NCBI GenBank assembly: GCA_964608495.1
Contig: CAZSOQ010000073.1
Coordinates: 1 to 22,493, forward strand
Direction: 5' to 3'
Source: JAKORR01 sp964608495
Lineage (GTDB): Bacteria > Armatimonadota > Zipacnadia > Zipacnadales > FEN-943
DNA: 22,493 nucleotides
Below, one piece after another: positions 7,278 through 15,553 of this stretch. The first letter of the stretch is position 1. Every line of letters starts with the position of its first letter. The notes below the pieces were generated by a model that was not told where the DNA came from, did not search any database, and saw nothing but the letters and a program-made list of their open reading frames with translations. A program made the translations under genes and the position numbers.

Positions 7278-7699
7278 CTTGGCTTCCCCTCCCTGTCTTC
7301 GAGCAACTGCTGCCGGCGAAGGGCCCGGGTGCGAAGCTGCTCCCAGCGGGCCTCGTCGGCCGGCTGCCACAGGGCGCAGCGGTCGGGCGAGCAATCGCTC
7401 AGGTCCGTCAGCTCCTGAACGGTGGCCCTGCAGGCCGTGAAGACGAACACCACCTCGGCCCGCGGCCCGTACTCGTCAATCTCGACGCCCACGTCGAGAT
7501 TGGCGCAGGCGTGGGCGGCCACCAGGCCGGGCACGGCACACTCGTCACAGGTCACCGGCGAGACCCGGTTGGTCGTGAAGCGACGCTCGCGCACGGCGGC
7601 CGTGCAGAAGGTACGCCCCTTGTGGATGTACCGGAAGGGACAGGGCTTCGGTTGCGGCCCCCGGGCAGGGCCCGGGGCGCCGTCGGACTCCTGTGGCAT
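7274..7699 (-). CDS. Small eight-cysteine protein of unknown function, first gene of a glycosidase operon
   Basis: I do not recognise a named family in these 141 residues. Eight cysteines are visible: Cys20 and Cys32 flanking PFRYIHKGRTF, the CDEC pair (Cys51, Cys54), Cys65, Cys90, and Cys103/Cys108 in CSPDRC. The spacing suggests a metal site or iron-sulfur centre, or a zinc-stabilised fold. A beta-strand (VEIDEYGPRAEVVFVFTAC) lies in the middle, and the C-terminal 40 residues are a charged helix. No signal peptide is seen, so cytoplasmic. G/C-ending codons are strongly favoured, supporting a real gene. The ATG is 13-14 nt after GGGGGGAGGAA, a long spacing. The stop overlaps the GTG of the GH20-like gene by four bases (GTGA), so the two are translationally coupled and probably functionally linked. 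Confidence 0.75.
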   Translation of the reverse strand: MPQESDGAPGPARGPQPKPCPFRYIHKGRTFCTAAVRERRFTTNRVSPVTCDECAVPGLVAAHACANLDVGVEIDEYGPRAEVVFVFTACRATVQELTDLSDCSPDRCALWQPADEARWEQLRTRALRRQQLLEDREGKPR

Positions 7700-7746
7700 G
7701 GCCGAGGCGATTTCCTCCCCCCGATGGGCTGACCTGCGCGCCCAAC

Positions 7747-7781
7747 GACAACAACAAAGGGGCAGTCCCTAGACTGCCCCT
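7747..7781 (-). terminator. Intrinsic terminator of the beta-barrel gene
   Basis: On the minus strand a 9-bp stem (AGGGGCAGT pairing with ACTGCCCCT, 7781-7758) with a 6-nt loop is followed by TTGTTGTTGT, a T-rich tail. It lies about 45 nt after the stop codon at 7825 and separates the barrel gene from the downstream operon. Confidence 0.75.
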
Positions 7782-7824
7782 CAAGGGGAGTCGGCTACAG
7801 CGGCGCGCTCCCCGCGGGGCGCCG

Positions 7825-10169
7825 CTACCAGAGGGCCTTGACCTCGAGCCGCCCCTCGCTGTGGTTCTCCGGGTTGAGCTGGCCCCACGGGGCCGTCATC
7901 CGCCGCAGCGACAGGGTGAGCTGGGCCGCCGACCAGCGCTTCTGGTACTGCAGCTCGAGGGTCGAGCCCGGCAGCGGGTCGCCGCTCTTGGGCGACGGCG
8001 GCGCGAAGTCGCCCGTGGCGTAGCCCAGGGTCAACTGGCCGCCGCCCTCGGGCTTGCCACCCGCCAGCGCCAGCTTCAGGTACTGCTCGACCTGGTCGTC
8101 GTCGCGCTCGTAGTCGCAGTAGCGGTAGCCGAGCAGCAGGTCCAGGCCGGCCAGGGGACGCTTGATCTCGGCGTCCCACTGCTCGGCCTCGCGCACGACC
8201 TTGCTGTTGCGCGGGTCCTGCGGGTTGCTGCGGTGGGCCAGCGTGAGATTGCAGCCCAGGACCGGGGCCTGCAGGAGCACGCCGCGCATGGGAGCCGCGC
8301 GCCCGGGCTGGTCCTCGTACTCCGCGCGCACGGCCAGCGCCTCATGAAACCGGTGGGTCAGGGCCAACTGGACGACGTCCTCGGACAGGCGGGCCAGGTC
8401 CTTATCCTGGAACTGCATGTACGTGGCGCTCACCGACGTCCGGTCGGGCGCGCCCAGGGACAACTGCGCACCGTAGGCGCCCTCTCGCTGCTCCTGGTCG
8501 TCCGGCGTGCCGTAGCTGGTGTACCCCACGCGCATCGCCAGCGGCAGCGGGCCTTCCCTCTTGTGCTCGACGCCCACGTACCGCTCGATCTGCGGGCTTA
8601 TGCCCACCTGCTGCCGCTCCAGGTAGCGGCAGTTGAGGCTGAGGTTGCTCGACACGGCCAGGTCGGACTGCAGCGTGGTCGTCTGAGTATTCGTGCCGGG
8701 ACCGGCGTCCTGTTCCTGCATCTGCCCCGTGATCTTCAGGTGCTCGGTGGGGACGACCTCCGCGTTGACCTTGGTTACCCGTACCGTCGAGCCGCCTAGG
8801 GTCTCAGTGCGAGTCTGAGCGAAGCCCGCGTGCACCCGGTCGGTGAGCACGCGGAGGCTCGGCACCTGCAACATCTCGATGCGGGTGCGGTTGCCGCGAT
8901 CACCGCTGGCCGAGTAGGGCTGCGTCTCAATGTAGCCCAGCGTGATCTGGCTCTTCTCGAAGGGCACTTCTCCGACCCAGGAATGGCGGCGGGTTATCGC
9001 GCCGTTGCTCGTGACGCGCTCGTCGGTAAAGGTGTTGCCGAAGCGGCGGTCGAAGAGGCGCAGGGGCAGCACGGCCGTCGTGGTGCGCTGCTCGACCTCG
9101 TTGCCGGCCTTCACGTTCCCCTTGAGCTGCCAGCTCAGGCTCGCGTCGGTGCTCCACAGGGCCAGCGGCGTGGACAGCGCGGTCTGGCGGCTGCTCGTCT
9201 CGTTGCCGTTCTGGACCTTGGCATCGCGCACGTAGGAGAACTGGGCCGTGCCGCCACGCACGGCCAGGGGCATGGCCACCTCGGCCTTGTAGCTGGCCTG
9301 GCTGGCCTGGCCCTGCTCGGCCAGATCGCGGCTGAAGGCGAACTTGCCCTCGCCGCCGGAGAAGCTTCGGGTCAGGGACCCCTGGACTGCCTGCGTTGCC
9401 TGCCCGCCCTCTTGGTCCGGGGTCGAGCTGGTGAAGGCCATGGACAGGCTGCCCAGGTCCCCCAGCCCCCCGGCGAGAGAGTAGGCCTGCTCCGAGGTGC
9501 GCACGGCGCTTCCCGGGCCGCTGTTGACCTCGCGCACGCCTCTGCGGAAGCCGAGCGTCAGGGCGGTGGCGCCGCCGCCGAAGCCGTGCTCGATGCCGTA
9601 GCCGCTGTACTCCGAGGAAGAGCGGGCGCGGTCGAGGATGTCGGTTTCCTCGCTAAGCTGCCGCGTGTAGGTGAACCGAGTGCGCTCGCCCAGGCCGGCG
9701 GTCAGGTCGGTGGTCTCCTGCNNNNNNNNNNNNNNNNNNNNNNNNNNNNNNNNNNNNNNNNNNNNNNNNNNNNNNNNNNNNNNNNNNNNNNNNNNNNNNN
9801 NNNNNNNNNNNNNNNNNNNNNGTAGGTGAACCGAGTGCGCTCGCCCAGGCCGGCGGTCAGGTCGGTGGTCTCCTGCCGGGTGAAGAGGTAGAAGAAGGGA
9901 GTGTCCTCGCTGCGGAAGCCAAGAAGGTCCTTGCGGTCCAGCTTGACCGAGCGGCGAAGACTCAGCCCACTGACGATATCCGTAGCCCAAACCTCCTCCT
10001 GGGACTCGGGGACGCCGAACACCGATGGGGCGGCGCCGAAGGTCGGTAGGCCGAACTCGGCGCCTTCGCGGGGCACCATGCTCTCGGGCACGAAGGCCTT
10101 CTGGGCCTGCGCGCAGAGCGCGGCCATCGTCAGCAAGGCGATCGCGGTCAGCGTCTTGGTCAGTCTCAT
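7825..10169 (-). CDS. Predicted outer-membrane beta-barrel protein (interrupted by an assembly gap)
   Basis: The reading frame starts at 10169 with a clear signal peptide (MRLTKTLTAIALLTMAALCA, then QAQ) and ends with LEVKALW, an aromatic C-terminus as in many outer-membrane barrels. It is broken only by the N run. Removing the N run and one copy of the 55-bp flanking duplication leaves 2190 nt, exactly 729 codons plus a stop, with both halves in one frame. The protein is built of many strands of alternating polar/hydrophobic residues with turns rich in Gly, Asn and Asp, and no long hydrophobic helix. No named family is recognised; a porin-like or uptake/adhesion role is possible. It has its own -10-like box upstream and a terminator downstream, so it is probably a single-gene unit. 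No strong Shine-Dalgarno precedes the ATG. Confidence 0.75.
9667..9721. repeat. Left copy of 55-bp duplicated contig end flanking the gap
   Basis: Bases 9667-9721 are identical to 9822-9876 and directly abut the N run. In coding terms both encode QETTDLTAGLGERTRFTY. Because 55 is not a multiple of three, a true tandem duplication would break the gene, so this is most likely the same sequence assembled twice. Confidence 0.9.
9722..9821. other. Assembly gap of exactly 100 N
   Basis: A run of exactly 100 N, the usual placeholder for a scaffold gap of unknown size. The flanking identity of 55 bases suggests that the true gap is zero and that the two contigs overlap. Confidence 0.98.
9822..9876. 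repeat. Right copy of 55-bp duplicated contig end flanking the gap
   Basis: Identical to 9667-9721. It continues at its right end into the N-terminal part of the beta-barrel gene, while the left copy continues into the rest of that gene, as expected of two overlapping contig ends. Confidence 0.9.
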
Positions 10170-10347
10170 GGTCGTGAGGGCGTTCCCGACCCGCCCGTTA
10201 ACCTTGCCAGTCTTTTCCCACTACCCCCTGTCGTACTAACAGACAAACCAAGGCAACACAAGTTCCCCCCGAAAGGCAACCCCCTCGTGTTCTACGGGCA
10301 CAGAACTCAGTTGTCGCGAACACCCCGTCGGGCGACTCGTCGGGATC

Positions 10348-10353
10348 ATTATA
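10348..10353 (-). promoter_or_regulatory. Candidate -10 box for the beta-barrel gene
   Basis: A perfect TATAAT on the minus strand, about 180 nt upstream of the ATG at 10169. No good -35 box is visible at 16-18 nt. It implies a leader of roughly 170 nt that contains a possible hairpin (AACACGAG pairing with CTTGTGTT around 10216-10252 with one G-T pair). The 285-bp stretch holds no gene that I can support. Confidence 0.35.
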
Positions 10354-10454
10354 CCCCACAAGACCCGGCCCGCGACACCCCTGCAGCGAATCAGACCGCG
10401 GGGGCCCGGCGCCTCGCCACCAAGGGCACGGGTCAGGGCCGCGGCCCGTCGGGG

Positions 10455-11129
10455 TCAGGCAATGGTCATGTTGTCCTGCCGGTGCGCCACGGCGGCTTCA
10501 CGCTGGCGGCGGATCAGGGCCTCCAGGCGCGGATCGGCGGCCTCTCCCTCTACATCGGCCGAGCGGCCGAAGTGCTCGATAGCCAGGTCGAAGAGGCCCA
10601 GGCGACGATATAGCTCGCCGATGAGGTACAGGGTCACCTGGAGCTGGTTCTGCTCGATCTCGTCCTCCTCGAGGGCCTTCTCGAAGCGCAGGACAGCCTC
10701 GGTCTGGGCCTCGCGCTCGCGCTCGCGTCGGCCCTCCTGCCGCGCGCACCAGGAGGCGCGCAGGTACAGGTCCGCCTGCCTGACGGCCGAGCAACGGCTG
10801 TCGCGCTCGTAGCAGCGGGCGGCCAGGAGGTACTTGGTGGAGCCCTTCAGCGCGCCGCGCGGCTCGCTGCCGATGACCTCCTCGGGTCTCAGGGCCCCGG
10901 ACAGCACGGCCTGCCGGACGCTGGGCTGGGTTTCCTCGAAGTCGCCCTGGAAGGCGGCGAAACAGCAGTGGGGGCAGACATGCACGTAGTGAGGAAGGGG
11001 GTCGAGGCCCAGGCTGTGCGGGCGGAAATCGCTGTCCTGGCCGCTGCGGCTTGACGACGCGATGGCCTGGCTGGAGAAGACCGTCCCGCAGACCGGACAG
11101 GTCAGCCGTATGGTAACCAGTGTCGTCAT
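10455..11129 (-). CDS. DUF2225 family protein (zinc-ribbon plus TPR-like helices)
   Basis: The 224-residue protein fits the DUF2225 family, found in many bacteria with no assigned function. CPVC (11-14) and CPHC (52-55) form a likely four-Cys zinc site around the family's conserved core (DSDFRPH and the HYVHVCPHC stretch). The rest is helical and resembles tetratricopeptide repeats: a motif of the type LYLIGELYRRLGLFDLAIEHF (about 166-186) is a clear TPR-like helix pair. No signal peptide, so cytoplasmic, probably in protein-protein contacts. The start has GAGGAAGG 9 nt upstream and a good promoter just before it. It is divergent from secA and is followed by the barrel gene on the same strand with its own promoter candidate. 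Confidence 0.85.
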   Translation of the reverse strand: MTTLVTIRLTCPVCGTVFSSQAIASSSRSGQDSDFRPHSLGLDPLPHYVHVCPHCCFAAFQGDFEETQPSVRQAVLSGALRPEEVIGSEPRGALKGSTKYLLAARCYERDSRCSAVRQADLYLRASWCARQEGRREREREAQTEAVLRFEKALEEDEIEQNQLQVTLYLIGELYRRLGLFDLAIEHFGRSADVEGEAADPRLEALIRRQREAAVAHRQDNMTIA

Positions 11130-11153
11130 CTTGTGCTGCCTTCCTCGCGCCGG

Positions 11154-11183
11154 ATTTTACGCCGCACCCGCGCCCCAGGTCAA
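11154..11183 (-). promoter_or_regulatory. Sigma70-type promoter candidate for the DUF2225 gene
   Basis: On the minus strand: TTGACC (11183-11178, five of six matches to consensus), an 18-nt spacer, and TAAAAT (11159-11154, five of six). Transcription would begin near 11147, leaving a leader of about 18 nt that contains the ribosome binding site. Confidence 0.6.
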
Positions 11184-11304
11184 TCCGCAAGACCCGTGCC
11201 CCCGACGCCGGTTCAGGATACCCCCGCGGTGTGCGCACCCGTGGCGCACCCGCTGCCCCGAGCCGCGGACGGCCGGCCTCAGCCCCGTGCTCCCCCGTGG
11301 GCTG

Positions 11305-11313
11305 TGGTATACT
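11305..11313 (+). promoter_or_regulatory. Candidate extended -10 promoter for secA
   Basis: TGGTATACT is an extended -10 (TGn plus TATACT, five of six). It lies about 90 nt before the secA GTG start. There is no recognisable -35. The leader of about 80 nt contains a short ATG-initiated frame (11317 on) that reads into secA out of frame and has no SecM-like arrest motif. Confidence 0.4.
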
Positions 11314-11402
11314 ACTATGAAACCAGAGAACCAGGGCCGCGCGGAGATAGTGGCCGCGCGAGCCACAACCGCACCGGGCGTCCCTCACGCAGGTGGTCGG
11401 CC

Positions 11403-14309
11403 GTGTTTGCTTTCATCAAACAACTATTGGACAGCAACGAGCGGGAGGTCGCGCGCTTGCGCCCGCTGGTCGCGGCGATCAACGAGCTCGAGGAGCGGTT
11501 CGAGGAGTTGAGCGACGAGCAGCTCCGGGCCAAGACCGAGGAGTTCCGCGAGCGACTCGAGGCCGGAGAGACCCTCGACGACCTGCTGCCGGAGGCCTTT
11601 GCCGCTGTGCGCGAGGCGGCCAAGCGAACGCTGGGCCAGCGGCACTACGACGTGCAGCTTATGGGCGGAGTGGTCCTGCACCAGGGCAAGATCGCCGAGA
11701 TGAAGACCGGCGAGGGCAAGACCCTGACGGCGACCTTGCCGCTCTATCTCAACGCCCTGGCGGGGCGGGGCGTGCACGTGGTGACAACGAACGACTTCCT
11801 GGTGCGCTGGCAGGCGCAGTGGATGGGCCCGGTCTTCGGGGCGCTGGGGCTGAGCGTGGGGTGGATCCAGCACGACATGAGCGAGTCGGAGCGGCGGGCG
11901 ATGTACGGGCGGGATGTGACCTACGTCCAGAACGCCGAGCTGGGGTTCGACTACCTCAGGGACAATATGGCGAATCACAGGGACCAGCTCGTGCTGCGGG
12001 ACCTGTACTACGCGATCGTGGACGAGGTGGACAGCATCCTGGTGGACGAGGCGCGGACGCCGCTGATCATCTCGGGCCCACCCATCCGCTCGGCCCGGTT
12101 CTACCAGGAGATCGAGGGGATCGTGCGGCGGCTCAGGCCGTCCACCGGCCCGGAGCCCGAGCAGCAGGACGGGGACTACTGGTTCGACGAGAAGACTCAC
12201 CAGGCGGGGCTGACCGAGGAGGGGCAGGTCAAAGTCGAGCGGATGCTGGGTGTGGAGAACCTGTCGGACGCCGAGTACATAGACATCGTGCACCACCTGC
12301 ACGCGTCCATCAAGGCCAGGTCGCTATATAAGCGCGACAAGAGCTACGTCGTCAAGGACGGCGAGGTCATCATCGTGGACGAGTTCACCGGACACCCGCA
12401 GCCCGGGCGCCGGTACGCGGACGGCCTGCACGAGGCGATAGAGGCCAAGGAGGGTGTGCGCGTCCAGCGCCCGCTCCAGACTATCGCCACGATCACCTAC
12501 CAGAACCTGTTCCGCCTGTACGACAAGCTGGCGGGCATGACGGGCACGGCGAAGACCGAGGAGCCGGAGTTCCGCGCGATCTACCGCATGCCCGTCGTAG
12601 TCATCCCGACGAATCGGCCGCTCGCCCGCCACAACTTCCCCGACGTGGTCTACCGCAGCCAGGAGCAGAAGTACCGCGGCATCGTCACCGAGATCCTGCA
12701 GCTCCACGTGCGCGAGCAGCCCGTGCTGGTCGGCACGCGCTCGGTGGAGGTGTCGGAGTACCTGAGCGGGCGGCTGCGGGGCGAGCCGCTGCAGCTCCAT
12801 GCGATGGTGATGCTGTGCTACGACGCCCTGGAGGCCGCCAAGCCCGACGGCAAGCAGCGGGATGAGGTGCTCGAGGTGCTGCGCACGCCCCTGGACAGCC
12901 TGCAGCGGGCGAAGGTCAGGCAGGTGGCCCGCACGCTGGGTCTCAAGCAAAGCCCCCTGGACGACGAGAACCTGGACCGGCTGGTGGACCTGCTCAGGGT
13001 CACGGATGACGACGCGAGCCGGCGGCAGACGCGTCGGCGACGCGAGCGGCTTGAGGAGGCCCTGAAGGCCGGGATCCCTCACAACATCCTGAACGCCAGG
13101 CGCCACGAAGAGGAGGGCCGGATCATCGCCGAGGCGGGGCGGCCGGGGGCCGTGACCGTGGCGACGAACATGGCGGGGCGCGGTGTGGACATTGTGCTCG
13201 GGGGCGTGCCCGAGGACCCCAAGAAGCCCGTGAACCCGGAGCTGTACGAGAAGGTCGTGAGCCTGGGCGGGCTGCATATCCTGGGTACCGAGCGGCACGA
13301 GAGCCGGCGCATTGACAACCAGTTGCGCGGACGGTCGGGGCGCCAGGGCGACCCGGGGAGCTCGCGGTTCTACGCGTCGCTCGAGGACGACCTGATGAGG
13401 CTGTTCGGGCCGGAGAGGTTCGGGTTCCTGATGCGGGGCTGGCCGGAAGAGGAGCCGATCGAGCACCGGTGGGTGACGGGGGCGATCGAGCGGGCGCAGA
13501 AGAAGGTCGAGGCGCGGAACTTCGAGATACGCAAGAACACGCTCAAATACGACGATGTGATGAACAAGCAGCGTGAGCGTGTGTACGCCGAGCGGCGGCG
13601 GGTGCTGCTGGGCGAGGACATCCGCGAGAGCGTCATCGGGATGGTCGAGCGAGCCGTGCAGCGAGTGGTGGATGCCTACGCCAGCCCGGAGATCCACCCG
13701 GAGGACCGGGACCTGCCGGCGCTGTGCGAGGCGCTGCGAGAGGCCGCACCTGGGATTGAGCAGCATGTGACGCTGGCGGAGATAGACCAGTGCTCGCCGC
13801 GCGAGTTGCCGGTGCTCCTGGCGGAGCGGGCGCGGGCGCTGTACGAGGCCAAGGAGAGGCGGCTGGGACGCGAGCTGATGGGGGAGATAGAACGCTCCTG
13901 GCTGCTGCGCATAGTGAACCAGCGCTGGATGGACCACCTGCAGGAGATGGATTACCTGCAGGATGCGATCCACCTGCGGGCCTACGGGCAGATGGACCCG
14001 CTGATCCAGTACCAGAAGGAGGCAGCGGCCTACTTCGAGGCGCTGTTGGACGAGATCGCCAGCAATCTGGCGCGGGCCTTGCTGCTGACCGAGGTGGTGG
14101 CCCGGCAGGAGGAGATGGACCGGTCTTCGTGGCGCGAGGGGATGGGCGAGGACATGGAGATGGCCGACGGCCGGCCACGGGTGCAGCAGTATCACGCCGA
14201 CAGGAAGCCGCGACGCAATGACCCGTGCCCCTGCGGGAGCGGCAAGAAGTACAAGTACTGCTGCATGTTGCGCGAGGGGGCCTCGACGGAGCGCGCGGAA
14301 AGCAAGTGA
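11403..14309 (+). CDS. secA: SecA, preprotein translocase ATPase
   Basis: SecA drives unfolded preproteins through SecYEG using ATP. The 968-residue protein starts at a GTG (FAFIKQLLDSNEREVARLRP follows, the usual SecA N-terminus) with AGGTGG 6 nt upstream. Longer in-frame extension upstream is non-coding in character. Walker A is MKTGEGKT (100-107); the DEAD-type Walker B is DEVDSILVDEA (from 207); AGMTGTAKTEE follows the cross-linking domain; the second nucleotide-binding domain has ATNMAGRGVDI and QLRGRSGRQGDPGSSRFY. The C-terminal zinc motif CPCGSGKKYKYCC (942-954) is intact and binds SecB or ribosomes in relatives. At 968 residues it exceeds the about 900 of E. coli SecA. Most of the excess is a charged helical insertion of roughly 95 residues (about 459-554) between SEYLSGRL and GIPHNILNARR; a similarly placed insertion is known in Thermus SecA. 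Confidence 0.98.
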   Translation: MFAFIKQLLDSNEREVARLRPLVAAINELEERFEELSDEQLRAKTEEFRERLEAGETLDDLLPEAFAAVREAAKRTLGQRHYDVQLMGGVVLHQGKIAEMKTGEGKTLTATLPLYLNALAGRGVHVVTTNDFLVRWQAQWMGPVFGALGLSVGWIQHDMSESERRAMYGRDVTYVQNAELGFDYLRDNMANHRDQLVLRDLYYAIVDEVDSILVDEARTPLIISGPPIRSARFYQEIEGIVRRLRPSTGPEPEQQDGDYWFDEKTHQAGLTEEGQVKVERMLGVENLSDAEYIDIVHHLHASIKARSLYKRDKSYVVKDGEVIIVDEFTGHPQPGRRYADGLHEAIEAKEGVRVQRPLQTIATITYQNLFRLYDKLAGMTGTAKTEEPEFRAIYRMPVVVIPTNRPLARHNFPDVVYRSQEQKYRGIVTEILQLHVREQPVLVGTRSVEVSEYLSGRLRGEPLQLHAMVMLCYDALEAAKPDGKQRDEVLEVLRTPLDSLQRAKVRQVARTLGLKQSPLDDENLDRLVDLLRVTDDDASRRQTRRRRERLEEALKAGIPHNILNARRHEEEGRIIAEAGRPGAVTVATNMAGRGVDIVLGGVPEDPKKPVNPELYEKVVSLGGLHILGTERHESRRIDNQLRGRSGRQGDPGSSRFYASLEDDLMRLFGPERFGFLMRGWPEEEPIEHRWVTGAIERAQKKVEARNFEIRKNTLKYDDVMNKQRERVYAERRRVLLGEDIRESVIGMVERAVQRVVDAYASPEIHPEDRDLPALCEALREAAPGIEQHVTLAEIDQCSPRELPVLLAERARALYEAKERRLGRELMGEIERSWLLRIVNQRWMDHLQEMDYLQDAIHLRAYGQMDPLIQYQKEAAAYFEALLDEIASNLARALLLTEVVARQEEMDRSSWREGMGEDMEMADGRPRVQQYHADRKPRRNDPCPCGSGKKYKYCCMLREGASTERAESK

Positions 14310-14439
14310 GCTAAGGAGCGAACGCGACGCGCCGCCGTTTGTCTAAGGAATAGTGAGACAGCGGCTCGCGGACCGCTCGTCAGCAAGGAGAACGAGGGAA
14401 GCCGGGGACGGGGAGGGAAGTACAGGAGAGTGCAAGAGC

Positions 14440-15553
14440 ATGGTACGGCAGATGCAGGCGGAAGTCAGGGAGCTGCGCGAGCGGCTGGCCGAAATGTGGG
14501 ATCGTCTTTGACATAGACGGTCGGCAAGAGCATGTAGCGGAACTTGAAAAAAAGGCCGAGAGCCGGGACGTGTGGGAAGATCCGGAGAAGTCGGCCGAGG
14601 TGGGGCGGGAGCTGGCCCGGGCCAGGGAGCTGGTGGCTCCCTGGGTGCGGCTCGGGCAGGCTCTCGAGGACATCGAGACCCTGATGGAACTGGCGGTCGA
14701 GGAGGAGGACGAGGCCACGGGCCGCGAGGCGGAGACGGCCTTGCGCAGGGCCCAGGAGGAACTGCGCGAGCTGGAGCTGCAGACGCTGTATAGTGGGCCC
14801 TTCGACCAGAACAACGCCGTCATGGCTATCACGGCCGGCGCCGGGGGGACCGACGCGGCGGATTGGGCCGAGATGCTGCTGCGGATGTATCGGCTCTGGG
14901 CCGAGCACCACGGGCGGGCGTTCACGGTGGTGAGCTTCGTGCCGGGTGACTCGGCGGGACTGCGCAACGCGACGGTCCGGGTCGAGGGGGTGTACGCCTA
15001 CGGTCGGCTGAAGGCCGAGGCGGGCGTGCACCGGCTGGTGCGCTTGTCGCCCTTCGACGCGGCCCACCGGCGTCACACGAGCTTCGCCTCGGTGGACGTG
15101 GTGCCCGAGATAGGCGAGGACGTGGCGCTGGACCTGCGGGAAGAGGACCTGCGGGTGGACACGTTCCGGTCCTCGGGGGCCGGCGGCCAGCACGTGAACA
15201 AGACCGACTCGGCGGTGCGCATCACGCACCTGCCGACCGGGATCACTGTGCAGTGCCAGAACGAGCGGTCTCAGCACGCCAACCGGCGCACGGCCATTCA
15301 GATTCTCCGCGCCAGGCTGTACGACGCTCAGAGGAGCGAGATGCGCGAAGAGATTGACCGGATCCGCGGGGAGCGCAAGGAGATAAGCTTCGCGAGCCAG
15401 ATCCGGTCGTACGTCCTGCACCCGTACACGATGGTCAAGGACCTGCGGACGGGGGTGGAGGTGGGGTCGGTGCAGGCGGTGCTGGACGGAGACATAGATC
15501 AGTTTATTGATGCCTACTTGCAGCAACAAGTAGCGCAAGGTGGTGAGGAGTGA
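14440..15553 (+). CDS. prfB: Peptide chain release factor 2 (programmed +1 frameshift)
   Basis: RF2 ends translation at UGA and UAA. Codons 1-23 lie at 14440-14508 and stop at an in-frame TGA (14509-14511); skipping T14509 joins DIDGRQEHVAELEKK and the rest through 15553, giving 370 residues. E. coli RF2 has 365. SPF (203-205) is the RF2 stop-codon recognition tripeptide and GGQ (248-250), in SSGAGGQHVNKTDSAVRITH, is the peptidyl-tRNA hydrolysis motif; both fall close to their E. coli positions. The start ATG has AGGAGA about 10 nt upstream. The coding sequence also contains an A7 run (14547-14553), unusual in this GC-rich context. Its TGA stop overlaps the next gene's ATG (TGATG). The gene follows secA by 130 nt on the same strand. 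Confidence 0.96.
14506..14512 (+). promoter_or_regulatory. Programmed +1 ribosomal frameshift site of prfB
   Basis: CTT TGA C is the canonical RF2 slip site: tRNA-Leu shifts from CUU to UUU when the in-frame UGA is decoded slowly. UGAC is the weak-stop context typical of these sites. The usual stimulator AGGGGG three nt upstream is reduced here to GTGGGA (14496-14501), so the anti-Shine-Dalgarno contact looks weaker and further away. It gives RF2 autoregulation: low RF2 means more frameshifting. Confidence 0.95.

Noticed and set aside
5610..7418. 602-codon plus-strand open frame opposite the GH20-like gene
   Set aside because: It mirrors the real gene, is rich in Val/Ala/Gly/His/Gln as expected for an antisense shadow, and has no motif.
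9667..9876. True tandem repeat or mobile-element insertion in the barrel gene
   Set aside because: The repeat unit of 55 is out of frame and abuts an N run of exactly 100; overlapping contig ends explain it better.
10436..10447. Perfect palindrome GGGCCGCGGCCC just after the DUF2225 stop
   Set aside because: It is short and has no loop or T-tract, and such palindromes are expected by chance at this GC content.
11317..11403. SecM-like regulatory leader peptide before secA
   Set aside because: The frame starting at 11317 has no ribosome binding site, no signal sequence and no arrest motif, and it simply runs into secA out of frame.
14506..14512. Nonsense mutation making prfB a pseudogene
   Set aside because: The site is the canonical CTT TGA C slip site with intact RF2 sequence on both sides, so it is regulation, not decay.
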